NCBI RefSeq assembly: GCF_003932755.1 | Contig: NZ_CP024202.1 | Coordinates: 930,001-994,000 of the forward strand | Length of the DNA: 64,000 nt | Direction of reading: 5' to 3' | Source of the DNA: Methylomicrobium sp. wino1 | GTDB lineage: Bacteria; Pseudomonadota; Gammaproteobacteria; Methylococcales; Methylomonadaceae | Shown here: positions 55,992 to 64,000 of the stretch, piece by piece | Position numbering within the stretch: position 1 is the stretch's first letter | Layout: each line of letters starts with the position of its first letter | Made by a program: the position numbers and the translations under genes | Notes under the pieces: generated by a model | The model's input: only the letters and a program-made list of their open reading frames with translations | The model's database searches: none | What the model was told of the DNA's origin: nothing

Positions 55992-57437
55992 TTAACCAGG
56001 TTCGAGAAAATCGACTAGATCACTGCTGAATTTATTTTTTAATTTCAATAACGCACTGTTCTGGATTTGCCGGACCCGTTCCCGCGTTAACGACATTCGG
56101 TCGGCAATGTCTTGCAGCGTCATTTCGGTATTGCTGTCGAGTCCGAAGCGGCAATTGATGATGTCGGCTTCGCGCTCAGGTAGGGTTTCGATAGCCTTTC
56201 TCAAGCAGTTTTTCAATGCCGAATTAGCCAATATATTAATCGGTTGCGGAAAATGGTTCTGCTCCATCGAATCGACAATCGCCGGTAAATCCTCGTCATC
56301 ATTGATATTGTTATCGAGCGAAATGGTCGATTGATAATTATTAACAATGGCTTTGATTTCTTCTTCGGGCAAGGCGCAGATTTCGGCAAGTGTTTTATTG
56401 GTAGGCCATTGGTTGTGTTTGACCAGATAATCGTTCATCGTTTCGAACACCGCGGCCGCTTTTGCCGCGATGTTGTAAGGCAAGCGGACCATCTTTTCTT
56501 GTCTCACCATGCCTCGAGTGATGCTTTGCTTGATCCAATAAATCGCATAAGTCGAAAAGCGCACCGAGCGTCGCCAATCGTAACGGTCAACCGCCTTAAT
56601 CAACCCCACTGTTCCGTCTTGTATCAAATCGGTAAACGGCACCGAAGAATGATGATATTGACGAGTAATGAACGTGACTAGCCTAAGGTTGCCGCTGATC
56701 ATCGCACGTCTTGCGGAAATCATTCGTTGTTGCTCGATCGACGCGGATTTCAACAACTCCAAGTCATCATCGTTGAGTGCTCGATCCTTAAGCCGGCAAG
56801 CTAAGACTTTGACGATTTGTTGCAGGAAATTAGGTAAGAGATGAAGGTCGTCCAATAATTGTCTGCATTCGATAAATACGGTGTTTGAATGCGGGTGACC
56901 TTTGGCGTTGATCACTTGCTGAAAACACTCTAATAACTTGATTGCGAGTTGTTTAGCGGTATCTTGTGCAGCATTGTCCTTATGTACAGGTTCGAGATTG
57001 TTTTTTCTGATAAGCTCGGATAAATCGATGCCATCGCCGATAGCGCGAACAAATTCGCCGGCAATAACCGACAGTCCCGAATCCGAATAAATCATCGAAC
57101 GCGATAAGTTTAAGCGGCTTTGTTCCATCTGTTGGGCTAGCGAGGTTAATTCCTCGGCATTCAAAACCGATGCGTTTTGCTGATGGATCAATAAATCGTC
57201 GCTTCCGTTCTGCATGAATGTCATTGCATTGTTCGATGAGAGTAATTCTTCGGTTTCCGCAAATAATTCGGCATCGGCAGGTTCAAATTCGATTTCATCG
57301 GAATCGTTGTTAAGCGTGTCGATTTGTGGTCGACTCGAATGTATTAAATCCGTTTCAAGGGAGGCCTCCTTATATAAGCCTCGAAAATTGCCGGAACGAT
57401 ACTGATTGTTTAGCATTGAATGGTTCATTTGGGTCAT
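55992..57437 (-). CDS. Sigma-70 family RNA polymerase sigma factor (RpoD-related, alternative)
   Basis: A 481-residue sigma factor. Region 2 reads NLRLVTFITRQYHHSSVPFT then DLIQDGTVGLIKAVDRYDWR and RFSTYAIYWIKQSITRGM; region 3 follows; region 4 has ALPEEEIKAI... and MTLQDIADRMSLTRERVRQI near the C-terminus. The N-terminal ~210 residues are unusual, without RpoD region 1.1 or its large insert, and region 2 is divergent from RpoD. It is divergent from a CarH/LitR-like regulator with 137 bp between them, which suggests light- or B12-controlled expression. Confidence 0.88.
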   Translation of the reverse strand: MTQMNHSMLNNQYRSGNFRGLYKEASLETDLIHSSRPQIDTLNNDSDEIEFEPADAELFAETEELLSSNNAMTFMQNGSDDLLIHQQNASVLNAEELTSLAQQMEQSRLNLSRSMIYSDSGLSVIAGEFVRAIGDGIDLSELIRKNNLEPVHKDNAAQDTAKQLAIKLLECFQQVINAKGHPHSNTVFIECRQLLDDLHLLPNFLQQIVKVLACRLKDRALNDDDLELLKSASIEQQRMISARRAMISGNLRLVTFITRQYHHSSVPFTDLIQDGTVGLIKAVDRYDWRRSVRFSTYAIYWIKQSITRGMVRQEKMVRLPYNIAAKAAAVFETMNDYLVKHNQWPTNKTLAEICALPEEEIKAIVNNYQSTISLDNNINDDEDLPAIVDSMEQNHFPQPINILANSALKNCLRKAIETLPEREADIINCRFGLDSNTEMTLQDIADRMSLTRERVRQIQNSALLKLKNKFSSDLVDFLEPG

Positions 57438-57534
57438 AGTGGATTGCCCCTTACCAGGTAACTGGTTATATACCCTGAGTAAATACTTTGTTGAATCAAC
57501 TAAAGCTTGGATTAAACATTACTCCTGAGTACAA

Positions 57535-57547
57535 TGTTTGTCAAACA
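57535..57547. promoter_or_regulatory. Inverted repeat in the sigma/regulator intergenic region (possible operator)
   Basis: TGTTTGTCAAACA is a perfect 6+1+6 inverted repeat, 28 bp before the MerR-type gene and about 98 bp from the divergent sigma-factor gene. MerR-family regulators bind inverted repeats between divergent genes. Assignment as the operator is inference. Confidence 0.45.
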
Positions 57548-57574
57548 TAAATCATAAACAAAACCTGTGCATAA

Positions 57575-58489
57575 ATGTATACAATAAAAACCGTGACTTC
57601 ACTCACAGGCATAAACACCGAAACACTTAGAGCTTGGGAAAGGCGCTACGGAACCGTTAATCCCGTTAGGGACAGCAAGGGCCGGCGTCTTTACACGCAG
57701 CAAGATGTCGAGCGTTTGACACTGCTGCTGGCGGCAACTCAGCAAGGTTTTACGATTAGCAAAATTGCAGATTTGAGTAACGATGAGTTACAGGATTTAT
57801 TGAGCGCCAATCGGAATCAGCCTAATGCTAATCAGGAATTGTTTTTTGTGCGGATTGTCGATGCTTTGCTGCAGTTTCGCATGGATATCTGCGAAGAGCT
57901 GCTCAGGCGGGCACTGATTGCAATGGACCCCCTCTGCTATGCCCGGGAGGTTCTGTTGCCGACACTGGAAAAAGTCGGTAATCTTTGGCATGAAGGTAAA
58001 TTGACAATTGCTCAAGAGCATCTTTTTTCCGCCTGTGTTAAACGAATAGTGTTAAGCATGGTGAATCACGAACAGCCATTTTCCGGAACCAATCCCGGTG
58101 TGATGTTTGCGACCATGACCGGAGAGCATCACGAATTCGGAATATTGCTGAGCTGCTGGTTAGCCGCTAGCCAGCGTTGTAAATGCTATTACATCGGTCC
58201 CGATTTGCCATGGGAAGACTTGTTAAACGCCGGAAGCCGGCTCAAGCCTTCTGTTATCGTGATGAGTCTCGCTAATACGCCGCCTGAGCAAGCCATGATT
58301 CAAAACTTAAACCATCTGGCCGAGGCGTTGCCGAAAGATATCCAGCTATGGGTCGGCGGTACCGGTGCACAGTATTTGTTTAAGTCGAATCAACTGCCGG
58401 AACGGTCGGTTTTTACCGCTAGTCTCGACGACTTTTACCATCGAATCGGTCGCATTATTGAAAGTCGTCCGCTCTCACGGCCGTTTTAG
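57575..58489 (+). CDS. MerR-type HTH plus B12-binding regulator (CarH/LitR-like photoreceptor)
   Basis: A 304-residue regulator. The MerR HTH is at 2-70 (LTGINTETLRAWERRYG). A helical bundle follows with W138, E148 and H149 in the pattern Wx9EH (LWHEGKLTIAQEH), and the cobalamin domain has E184xH186xxG189 (GEHHEFG), which carries the lower-ligand His. Both motifs are those of the adenosylcobalamin light sensor CarH. Tetramers bind DNA in the dark and break up under light. Homologues that bind DNA without light control (MlrA type) lack these motifs. Divergent from a sigma-factor gene. Confidence 0.9.
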   Translation: MYTIKTVTSLTGINTETLRAWERRYGTVNPVRDSKGRRLYTQQDVERLTLLLAATQQGFTISKIADLSNDELQDLLSANRNQPNANQELFFVRIVDALLQFRMDICEELLRRALIAMDPLCYAREVLLPTLEKVGNLWHEGKLTIAQEHLFSACVKRIVLSMVNHEQPFSGTNPGVMFATMTGEHHEFGILLSCWLAASQRCKCYYIGPDLPWEDLLNAGSRLKPSVIVMSLANTPPEQAMIQNLNHLAEALPKDIQLWVGGTGAQYLFKSNQLPERSVFTASLDDFYHRIGRIIESRPLSRPF

Positions 58490-58969
58490 CGATTCTCGAT
58501 CGATTTATTTAAACTGTGACTTATCAATGCATGAAAAGTTCTTAATTTCTTATTAATTCGGTAGGTTTTTTTTAATCCGGTCGTTCAAACGTTATGAATA
58601 GGTTTGACTCGCAAGGTTTTTATTGCATTCACGGTAAATGACTTTCATAATTCAATGCTTATTTAACACAGGACTATTGCCTGTTATTGTTGATTCGATG
58701 ATCAGACTCTCTTTTGCTCATATATTTCCAAGGCATGCTTGTCATGGCCGAATAACTTTCGAACGGATGGTTTATCGCCCGAGGCCGTGCGCGGTTATTT
58801 CGGGGTATAGAGGTAGGTTTATGAAATATAAGGTATTAATTACCGTTGATAATCAACGATATGCTTAAAATGGGTAGCCGAATAATATGAAAAGGGCCCG
58901 AGCGGGCCCTTTTTTTTGGCTTAACGTTTACACAGTCCCGTTTGCGGGACCCAATTAGGGAGGACAGCA
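58490..58969. other. Intergenic region upstream of mgtE, with terminator and possible small transcript
   Basis: A 480-base region with no convincing protein gene; an open frame at 58638-58868 has no recognisable features. A strong terminator at 58893-58917 ends 53 bases before mgtE. Because no gene lies between the MerR-type gene and it, the terminator may end a small RNA or act as an attenuator for mgtE. No known Mg2+ riboswitch is recognised. Confidence 0.4.
58893..58917 (+). terminator. Strong rho-independent terminator
   Basis: The stem AGGGCCCG-AG-CGGGCCCT is followed by eight T on the plus strand, 53 bases upstream of mgtE. Confidence 0.88.
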
Positions 58970-60307
58970 ATGAACGAAGAAATCAGTCATTTGGTCGAGC
59001 GTCTTAACGAAGCTGAAAATGAAGATCAAAAAACTGTTTTTGAACAAGCCATAGAAGAACTGGAAAGTACCGAATTGGCATTATTGTTGGAATCCCTGCC
59101 CTTGCACCAACGTTTGGAGCGTTGGCAGCAGGTTCCTGTCGAAGATCGTGTGGATGTTTTGGTCGCCATGCGTTCCGAGCCTAGACAGACCATCATCGAA
59201 AGCTTCGAAGAATCGGAATTGCAGAGTTTGCTGAGCGGCTTACATGCCGAAGATTTGATCGAGCTGGCGGAAACATTGCCGGAATCGGTGATCGATACGG
59301 CGCTAGGCAATATGGATGCCAATCAGCGCAAGCATTATCAGTTGTCGGCGCAATATGACGATGAACGAATCGGCCGCTATGTCGATCACGAGCTATTGAT
59401 TTTGCCAAGGACGGCAAAGGTTAGACAGGCGATGCGCTTGATCCGCAAAAAACTGCCCGAGTACACCGATTGCATTTATTTGATTCAGCGTAATGGTGCT
59501 TTTGTCGGCACCGTTCTCGTTCATAAACTGTATGCTGCGGATCCTCTTACGCCGTTGGTCGAATTATGTTTAGACGATCCTGTTACCGTGTCGGCGGATA
59601 GTTATTTAACTGATGCTGCGGAAAAAATGGAACATTCGGGACTAACCGCATTACCAGTCATTGATGCCGATCGGCTATTATTGGGCAGAATTACGTTGCG
59701 TTTGGCTTTGGAAATTACCCGCGAAGAATATGAAAGCCAATTAATGGCGACCGCAGGCATGGATGAAGACGAAGATTTATTCGCTCCAGTGATTCGTAGT
59801 TCCAAACGCCGAGCTACCTGGTTAGGAATCAATTTGATAACGGCTTTTTTGGCCTCTTGGTCGATCGACTTATTTGAAGGTACATTACAGCAAATCGTTG
59901 CATTAGCGGTGTTGATGCCAATTGTCGCATCGATGGGCGGGATTGCCGGCAGTCAGACTTTGACTTTGATCATCAGAGGCATCGCGTTAGGTCAAATCAG
60001 CAAGGGGAATTTTAAGCCGCTTTTGATTAAAGAAGTCAGCGTCGGCATACTCAATGGCTTGTTATGGGCTTTAGTAATCGGCGCTATAGCGGGTATTTGG
60101 TTCGGTAGCCTGTCTATCGGTTCGGTGATTGCTATCGCGATTGTCGTCAATATTATCATTGCTGCTTTCGCTGGCGTTGTAATTCCGTTGGTCTTGGATA
60201 CGTTCGATATCGACCCGGCCTTATCCGGTTCGGTCATTCTGACTACCGTGACCGATGTTGTCGGTTTTGTTGCATTTTTGGGTTTGGGGACCGTTTTTTT
60301 GTTGTGA
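58970..60307 (+). CDS. mgtE: Magnesium transporter MgtE
   Basis: A 445-residue Mg2+ channel. The cytoplasmic N domain (1-130) and paired CBS domains (about 135-255: TDCIYLIQRNGAFVG; DPVTVSADSYLTDAAEKM; LTALPVIDADRLLLG) gate the pore. Five TM helices follow from about 285 with the selectivity-region MGGIAGSQTLTLIIRG and the C-terminal TTVTDVVGF. A GGAGG ribosome site precedes the start. Confidence 0.96.
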   Translation: MNEEISHLVERLNEAENEDQKTVFEQAIEELESTELALLLESLPLHQRLERWQQVPVEDRVDVLVAMRSEPRQTIIESFEESELQSLLSGLHAEDLIELAETLPESVIDTALGNMDANQRKHYQLSAQYDDERIGRYVDHELLILPRTAKVRQAMRLIRKKLPEYTDCIYLIQRNGAFVGTVLVHKLYAADPLTPLVELCLDDPVTVSADSYLTDAAEKMEHSGLTALPVIDADRLLLGRITLRLALEITREEYESQLMATAGMDEDEDLFAPVIRSSKRRATWLGINLITAFLASWSIDLFEGTLQQIVALAVLMPIVASMGGIAGSQTLTLIIRGIALGQISKGNFKPLLIKEVSVGILNGLLWALVIGAIAGIWFGSLSIGSVIAIAIVVNIIIAAFAGVVIPLVLDTFDIDPALSGSVILTTVTDVVGFVAFLGLGTVFLL

Positions 60308-60685
60308 TAAACATTAGGCTCTTTGCTAATCAAATGATGATGCCCCTCGAATCAACGATGAAAGTTGAAGTTCGATAGGAATAGAGAGGCCTCAATGCTG
60401 TCATAATTCAAAGCGAAAATTCATATTATCCTAGAAAAAGCATTTCACTATGAAGATCATGAAGAATAAGAAGTTATTACAATAACTTGCTATGCGTTTG
60501 TATAGAACTTTTGTTCACCCAAGAGATTAGCGGGAATACTTAGGTAATCTATTGAAATACATTATGAACTTCATGGTTGATCTGCTGAATTTAAGATTAT
60601 ATATATTGTGCCGCTGCTTTATGCTCATCGCATTACGAAACTCGGTTTGCTAAGGGCATAGTCGTATTTTTACAGGAGAAAGCTG
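60308..60685. other. AT-rich intergenic region, no recognisable feature
   Basis: These 378 bases between mgtE and the glucan phosphorylase contain no supportable gene. A TATATATATTGTG stretch near 60599 and ACAGGAGAAAG before the ATG are the only regulatory-looking sequences. Confidence 0.4.
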
Positions 60686-63217
60686 ATGACCGCACCTCGT
60701 TTTTTTACGCCCGAATTGAGTCAAAAACTGGATGGCTTATCCGAATTGGCCTTGGATTGTAATTTTTCCTGGAGTCACCGGGCCGACGAAATCTGGCATC
60801 GATTGAATAGCTCCTTATGGGAGCAATCCCATAATCCATGGCTAGTCTTGCAAGCCTGTTCGGCGAGTTTGTTGCAGGAGCTAGCCAATAATGAACAATT
60901 TTGCCAAAAACTGCAGAGCATCGTGGCAGAGCATCGCGCCTCGCTGGCCGAGCCCCGTTGGTACCAGAACGAACTCGAACAAAGCACTAAACTAACGCAA
61001 ATCGCCTATTTCAGCATGGAGTTCGGCCTTAGCGAAGCGTTGCCCATTTATTCCGGTGGCTTGGGTTTATTGGCTGGCGATCATTTAAAGGCCGCCAATG
61101 ATTTAGGCATTCCCCTCGTGGGTGTTGGCTTGTTGTATCAAAACGGCTATTTTCGTCAGGCTTTCGACGATGACGGCAATCAAATTGCGCTCTATCCGAA
61201 TGCCGATACCGGCGATTTACCGATTTGTCCCGTGCGCAAGGACAACGGCGAATGGTTACGGATTAAACTCAATACGCCTTCGAAATTGTGGATTAGGGTG
61301 TGGCAAGCGCAAATCGGTCGAATTACGCTTTATCTACTGGACAGTAACGATCCGGTCAATCATCCGGTCGATCGTTGCATTACCAGCGAGTTGTACGGCG
61401 GTGGGCTCGAAATCCGTTTGGCACAAGAAATGTTATTGGGCATCGGTGGCTGGCGAGTGTTGAGGGCTTTAGGTATTAAGCCTGAAGTTTGCCATTTGAA
61501 TGAGGGGCACGCGGCATTTTTAGTACTGGAGAGAGCCCGCGATTTAATGAAAGAAACCGGGCTGGACTTTAAAACCGCGCTGACCATTACGCGGGCCGGT
61601 AATCTGTTTACCACGCATACGCCGGTCGAAGCCGGCTTCGATCGTTTCAGTCCGGAATTGATTGGAAAACGGCTCGGCAATTATGCGCAAAAACTCGATA
61701 TCGATATCGAAACTTTATTGAATCTCGGCCGCAATCCGGATTTAAAAACCTACGATAAATCGTTCAACATGGCTTATCTGGCTATTCACGGCAGCGCCGC
61801 GGTTAATGGCGTGAGCCGCTTGCATGGCGAGGTCAGTCGGCGTATTTTCAGCCCTTTGTTTCCGAATTGGCCGGCGGAAGAAATACCGATCGACCATATC
61901 ACCAATGGCGTCTATGTTCCGGCATGGGATTCGCAGGAAGCCGACGAGTTATGGACCGGTTTGTGCGGTAAAAACCGATGGGTTTGCGAATACGGAGATT
62001 TGCCGGAACAATTCCAGCGGGTCACGGATGAACAGTTATGGAATCTGCGTGTGCAAAACCGAAAATGCTTGGTCGAGTTCGTCCGGGATGAATACAACCG
62101 GGAACTCGATGTTCAAGGAAATATCTCGAAAACCGAGCGTAAAGATCAAGTGCTTCGCTTGTTCGACCCTAATGTCATGATTATCGGCTTTGCCCGCCGG
62201 TTTGCAACCTATAAGCGCCCTAACCTGCTGTTGACCGACCCCGATCGTTTGGCCGCGATACTAACCAATCCCAAACGACCGGTGCAATTGGTTATCTCGG
62301 GCAAAGCTCACCCGGCCGATTTGCCCGGTCAAGTGTTGATCCGAGCTTGGCATGAATTTATCCGTCGGCCTGAAATCAGGGAGCGTGCCATTTTTTTGAG
62401 CGATTACGACATGATTACCGCCGAATATTTGGTGCAAGGGGTCGACCTTTGGATCAACACGCCTAGACGTCCTTGGGAGGCTTGCGGAACCAGCGGGATG
62501 AAAATTCTGGTTAACGGCGGCTTGAATCTATCCGAACTCGACGGCTGGTGGGCGGAAGCGTATCGCCCCGAAGTCGGCTGGTCATTGAATGGGCAAGAGG
62601 TCGAGCAAGCCGATCATGAACAAGCCGAGATACTTTATCGCCTGCTCGAACAGGAAATTGTGCCGATGTTTTATGAGCGCGATCAACAGGGCTTGCCGCG
62701 CCGCTGGTTAGCAATCATGCGGGAAAGCATGGCGACGCTGACGCCTTATTTTTCTGCCAATCGCATGGTCAGGGAGTATACATCCAAGTTTTATTTACCT
62801 CTAGCCGAAAGCTATTGCAAAAGGTTGGACGGGAATATGCAGCCGGGTAAGCAGCTGATCGAATGGTTGAAACGCATCGATGATCTTTGGGCTAAAATCC
62901 ATGTCGATAATGTAGTGACGGAAACTCGGGAGAACGACTACGCGTTCAGTATGCAGGTTTATCTTGGGGAGCTTAGCGAGGAAGATGTTTGTGTGGAATT
63001 ATTCGCGGAGTCGTCAGGTGAGGAACGGTTTGAGATTCATTCGATGGCGATAGAACAAGTGTTGGCCGGTGCGATAAACGGTTATATTTACACTGCGACA
63101 ATACCGAAAACCAGGCCGATAAGCGATTATACGCCGAGAATCAGACCCGGCAATACGGATTGCAGTTTGCCGTTGGAAGCCAATCAGATTTACTGGGTGC
63201 AAGCGCAACAAGGGTAA
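60686..63217 (+). CDS. glgP: Alpha-glucan phosphorylase (TIGR02094 type)
   Basis: An 843-residue PLP enzyme that removes glucose-1-phosphate from glycogen or maltodextrin. The N-terminal DUF3417 domain (about 10-125, ALDCNFSWSHRADEIWHRLN) marks the shorter TIGR02094 family rather than E. coli GlgP. Conserved parts are FSMEFGLSEALPIYSGGLGL, CHLNEGHAAFLVLERAR and VISGKAHPADLPGQ. The PLP Lys is in EACGTSGMKILVNGG. Monocistronic. Confidence 0.93.
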   Translation: MTAPRFFTPELSQKLDGLSELALDCNFSWSHRADEIWHRLNSSLWEQSHNPWLVLQACSASLLQELANNEQFCQKLQSIVAEHRASLAEPRWYQNELEQSTKLTQIAYFSMEFGLSEALPIYSGGLGLLAGDHLKAANDLGIPLVGVGLLYQNGYFRQAFDDDGNQIALYPNADTGDLPICPVRKDNGEWLRIKLNTPSKLWIRVWQAQIGRITLYLLDSNDPVNHPVDRCITSELYGGGLEIRLAQEMLLGIGGWRVLRALGIKPEVCHLNEGHAAFLVLERARDLMKETGLDFKTALTITRAGNLFTTHTPVEAGFDRFSPELIGKRLGNYAQKLDIDIETLLNLGRNPDLKTYDKSFNMAYLAIHGSAAVNGVSRLHGEVSRRIFSPLFPNWPAEEIPIDHITNGVYVPAWDSQEADELWTGLCGKNRWVCEYGDLPEQFQRVTDEQLWNLRVQNRKCLVEFVRDEYNRELDVQGNISKTERKDQVLRLFDPNVMIIGFARRFATYKRPNLLLTDPDRLAAILTNPKRPVQLVISGKAHPADLPGQVLIRAWHEFIRRPEIRERAIFLSDYDMITAEYLVQGVDLWINTPRRPWEACGTSGMKILVNGGLNLSELDGWWAEAYRPEVGWSLNGQEVEQADHEQAEILYRLLEQEIVPMFYERDQQGLPRRWLAIMRESMATLTPYFSANRMVREYTSKFYLPLAESYCKRLDGNMQPGKQLIEWLKRIDDLWAKIHVDNVVTETRENDYAFSMQVYLGELSEEDVCVELFAESSGEERFEIHSMAIEQVLAGAINGYIYTATIPKTRPISDYTPRIRPGNTDCSLPLEANQIYWVQAQQG

Positions 63218-63262
63218 ATTAAATCTTGCCGCGCTTGCAGTAGAGATTTAGAAAAAGCCGTT

Positions 63263-63934
63263 TTACTCGGCTTTTGCAATTTCGGCGCGCATTTGGTCGA
63301 TGACTGCTTTGTAATCCGGTTTGCCGAAAATCGCCGAACCGGCAACGAACGTATCGGCGCCTGCTGCTTTGATATCACGGATATTGTCGACTTTAACGCC
63401 GCCGTCGATTTCCAAACGAATATCGAAGCCGCTTTCATCGATTCGTTTTCTTGCATCGCGCAGTTTGGTTAATGCCGACGGCAGAAACGATTGTCCGCCA
63501 AAGCCCGGGTTGACCGACATCAATAAAATCATGTCGAGTTTATCCATCACATGATCCAGATAATGCAGCGAAGTCGACGGGTTGAATACCAAGCCGGCTT
63601 TACAACCTTGTTCTTTGATCAATTGCAAGGTTCTATCCAGATGAACCGAAGCCTCAGGATGGAAGGTAATATAGCTGGCGCCAGCTTTAGCGAAGTCCGG
63701 GATGATTCGATCGACCGGATCGATCATCAAATGCACGTCGATCGGAGCGGTAACGCCATGATTTCTTAATGCTTCGCAAACCAATGGGCCGATTGTTAAA
63801 TTGGGTACGAAATGATTGTCCATGACATCAAAATGGACAACATCGGCGCCGGCCGCTAAAACGTTATCGACTTCCTCGCCTAAGCGTGCGAAATCGGCAG
63901 AGAGAATGGAAGGAGCTATCCAGTTTTGGGCCAT
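63263..63934 (-). CDS. rpe: Ribulose-phosphate 3-epimerase
   Basis: A 223-residue TIM-barrel enzyme interconverting ribulose-5-P and xylulose-5-P. Diagnostic parts are [16 protein letters not shown] (residues 7-22), [18 protein letters not shown] with catalytic Asp and His, [23 protein letters not shown] and the C-terminal [11 protein letters not shown]. With zwf it fits pentose-phosphate or ribulose-monophosphate metabolism. Convergent with glgP, 45 bases between stops. Confidence 0.97.
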   Translation of the reverse strand: MAQNWIAPSILSADFARLGEEVDNVLAAGADVVHFDVMDNHFVPNLTIGPLVCEALRNHGVTAPIDVHLMIDPVDRIIPDFAKAGASYITFHPEASVHLDRTLQLIKEQGCKAGLVFNPSTSLHYLDHVMDKLDMILLMSVNPGFGGQSFLPSALTKLRDARKRIDESGFDIRLEIDGGVKVDNIRDIKAAGADTFVAGSAIFGKPDYKAVIDQMRAEIAKAE

Positions 63935-64000
63935 TTTTTTATCCTCGATTAAAACAAAACAAACAATTATAGTCTTTTTTTATTAATTGATCCCGCATTG

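Noticed and set aside
58638-58868. 76-aa plus-strand frame upstream of mgtE
   Set aside because: No similarity pattern, irregular composition, and no clear ribosome site; left as non-coding.

Overview
The window is chromosomal DNA from a gammaproteobacterium and contains the dnaA-dnaN-recF-gyrB / rpmH-rnpA-yidC-mnmE origin-proximal block. The gene set (zwf, rpe and an alpha-glucan phosphorylase, MoxR/Bat operon, FNR, His-rich metal protein, light-type MerR/B12 regulator) and the dispersed miniature repeats would fit a type I methanotroph (Methylococcales). That assignment is inferred from general resemblance; no methane-oxidation gene is present.

Layout. 1-6.8 kb: the N-terminus of an ethylene-receptor-like membrane sensor, then a minus-strand heavy-metal RND efflux operon (CzcI-like protein, outer-membrane factor, adaptor, pump, DUF3240). 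6.8-10 kb: decayed DNA holding a vapBC toxin-antitoxin module in which both genes are split by related TIR elements with 8-bp target duplications, a two-gene hypothetical module, and an hsdR relic. 10.0-13.0 kb: a compact four-gene minus-strand operon (TIGR04255-like protein, coiled-coil membrane protein, DUF262 protein, HEPN protein) that looks like an uncharacterised defence system. 13.1-19.5 kb: gyrB, recF, dnaN, dnaA, with two parS-like sites at the recF/gyrB junction and DnaA boxes between dnaA and dnaN. 19.6-23.6 kb: rpmH, rnpA, a yidD broken by a MITE, yidC, mnmE. 23.9-25.1 kb: tRNA-Ser(CGA) followed by a ~1.1 kb remnant island with decayed hicBA and a 16-bp att-like direct repeat.

25.2-28.8 kb: minus-strand housekeeping genes (secreted protein, CPXCG protein, SDR, DUF4124 protein, POT transporter). 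28.8-29.3 kb: an intergenic region with three consensus DnaA boxes and a small inverted-repeat element. 29.3-36.2 kb: a six-gene MoxR/Bat operon. 36.3-37.0 kb: an ArsR/SmtB-type regulator with a His-rich target. 37.3-40.8 kb: a tiny lipoprotein, FNR, a thioredoxin-fold protein and zwf. 41-49 kb: a PfkB kinase and an ABC peptide-type transporter with a fused DppD-DppF ATPase and a long binding protein. 49.6-53.4 kb: metG, a TIGR01777 protein and a membrane protein. 53.4-56 kb: ftsH next to a decayed hflC. 56-58.5 kb: a divergent pair of sigma-70 factor and CarH/LitR-like B12-binding MerR regulator. 58.9-63.9 kb: mgtE, glucan phosphorylase, rpe.

The most notable points are the DUF262/HEPN four-gene operon, the double MITE inactivation of vapBC (both insertions can be computationally excised), the MITE in yidD, the light-sensor/sigma pair, and two competing DnaA-box clusters as origin candidates.
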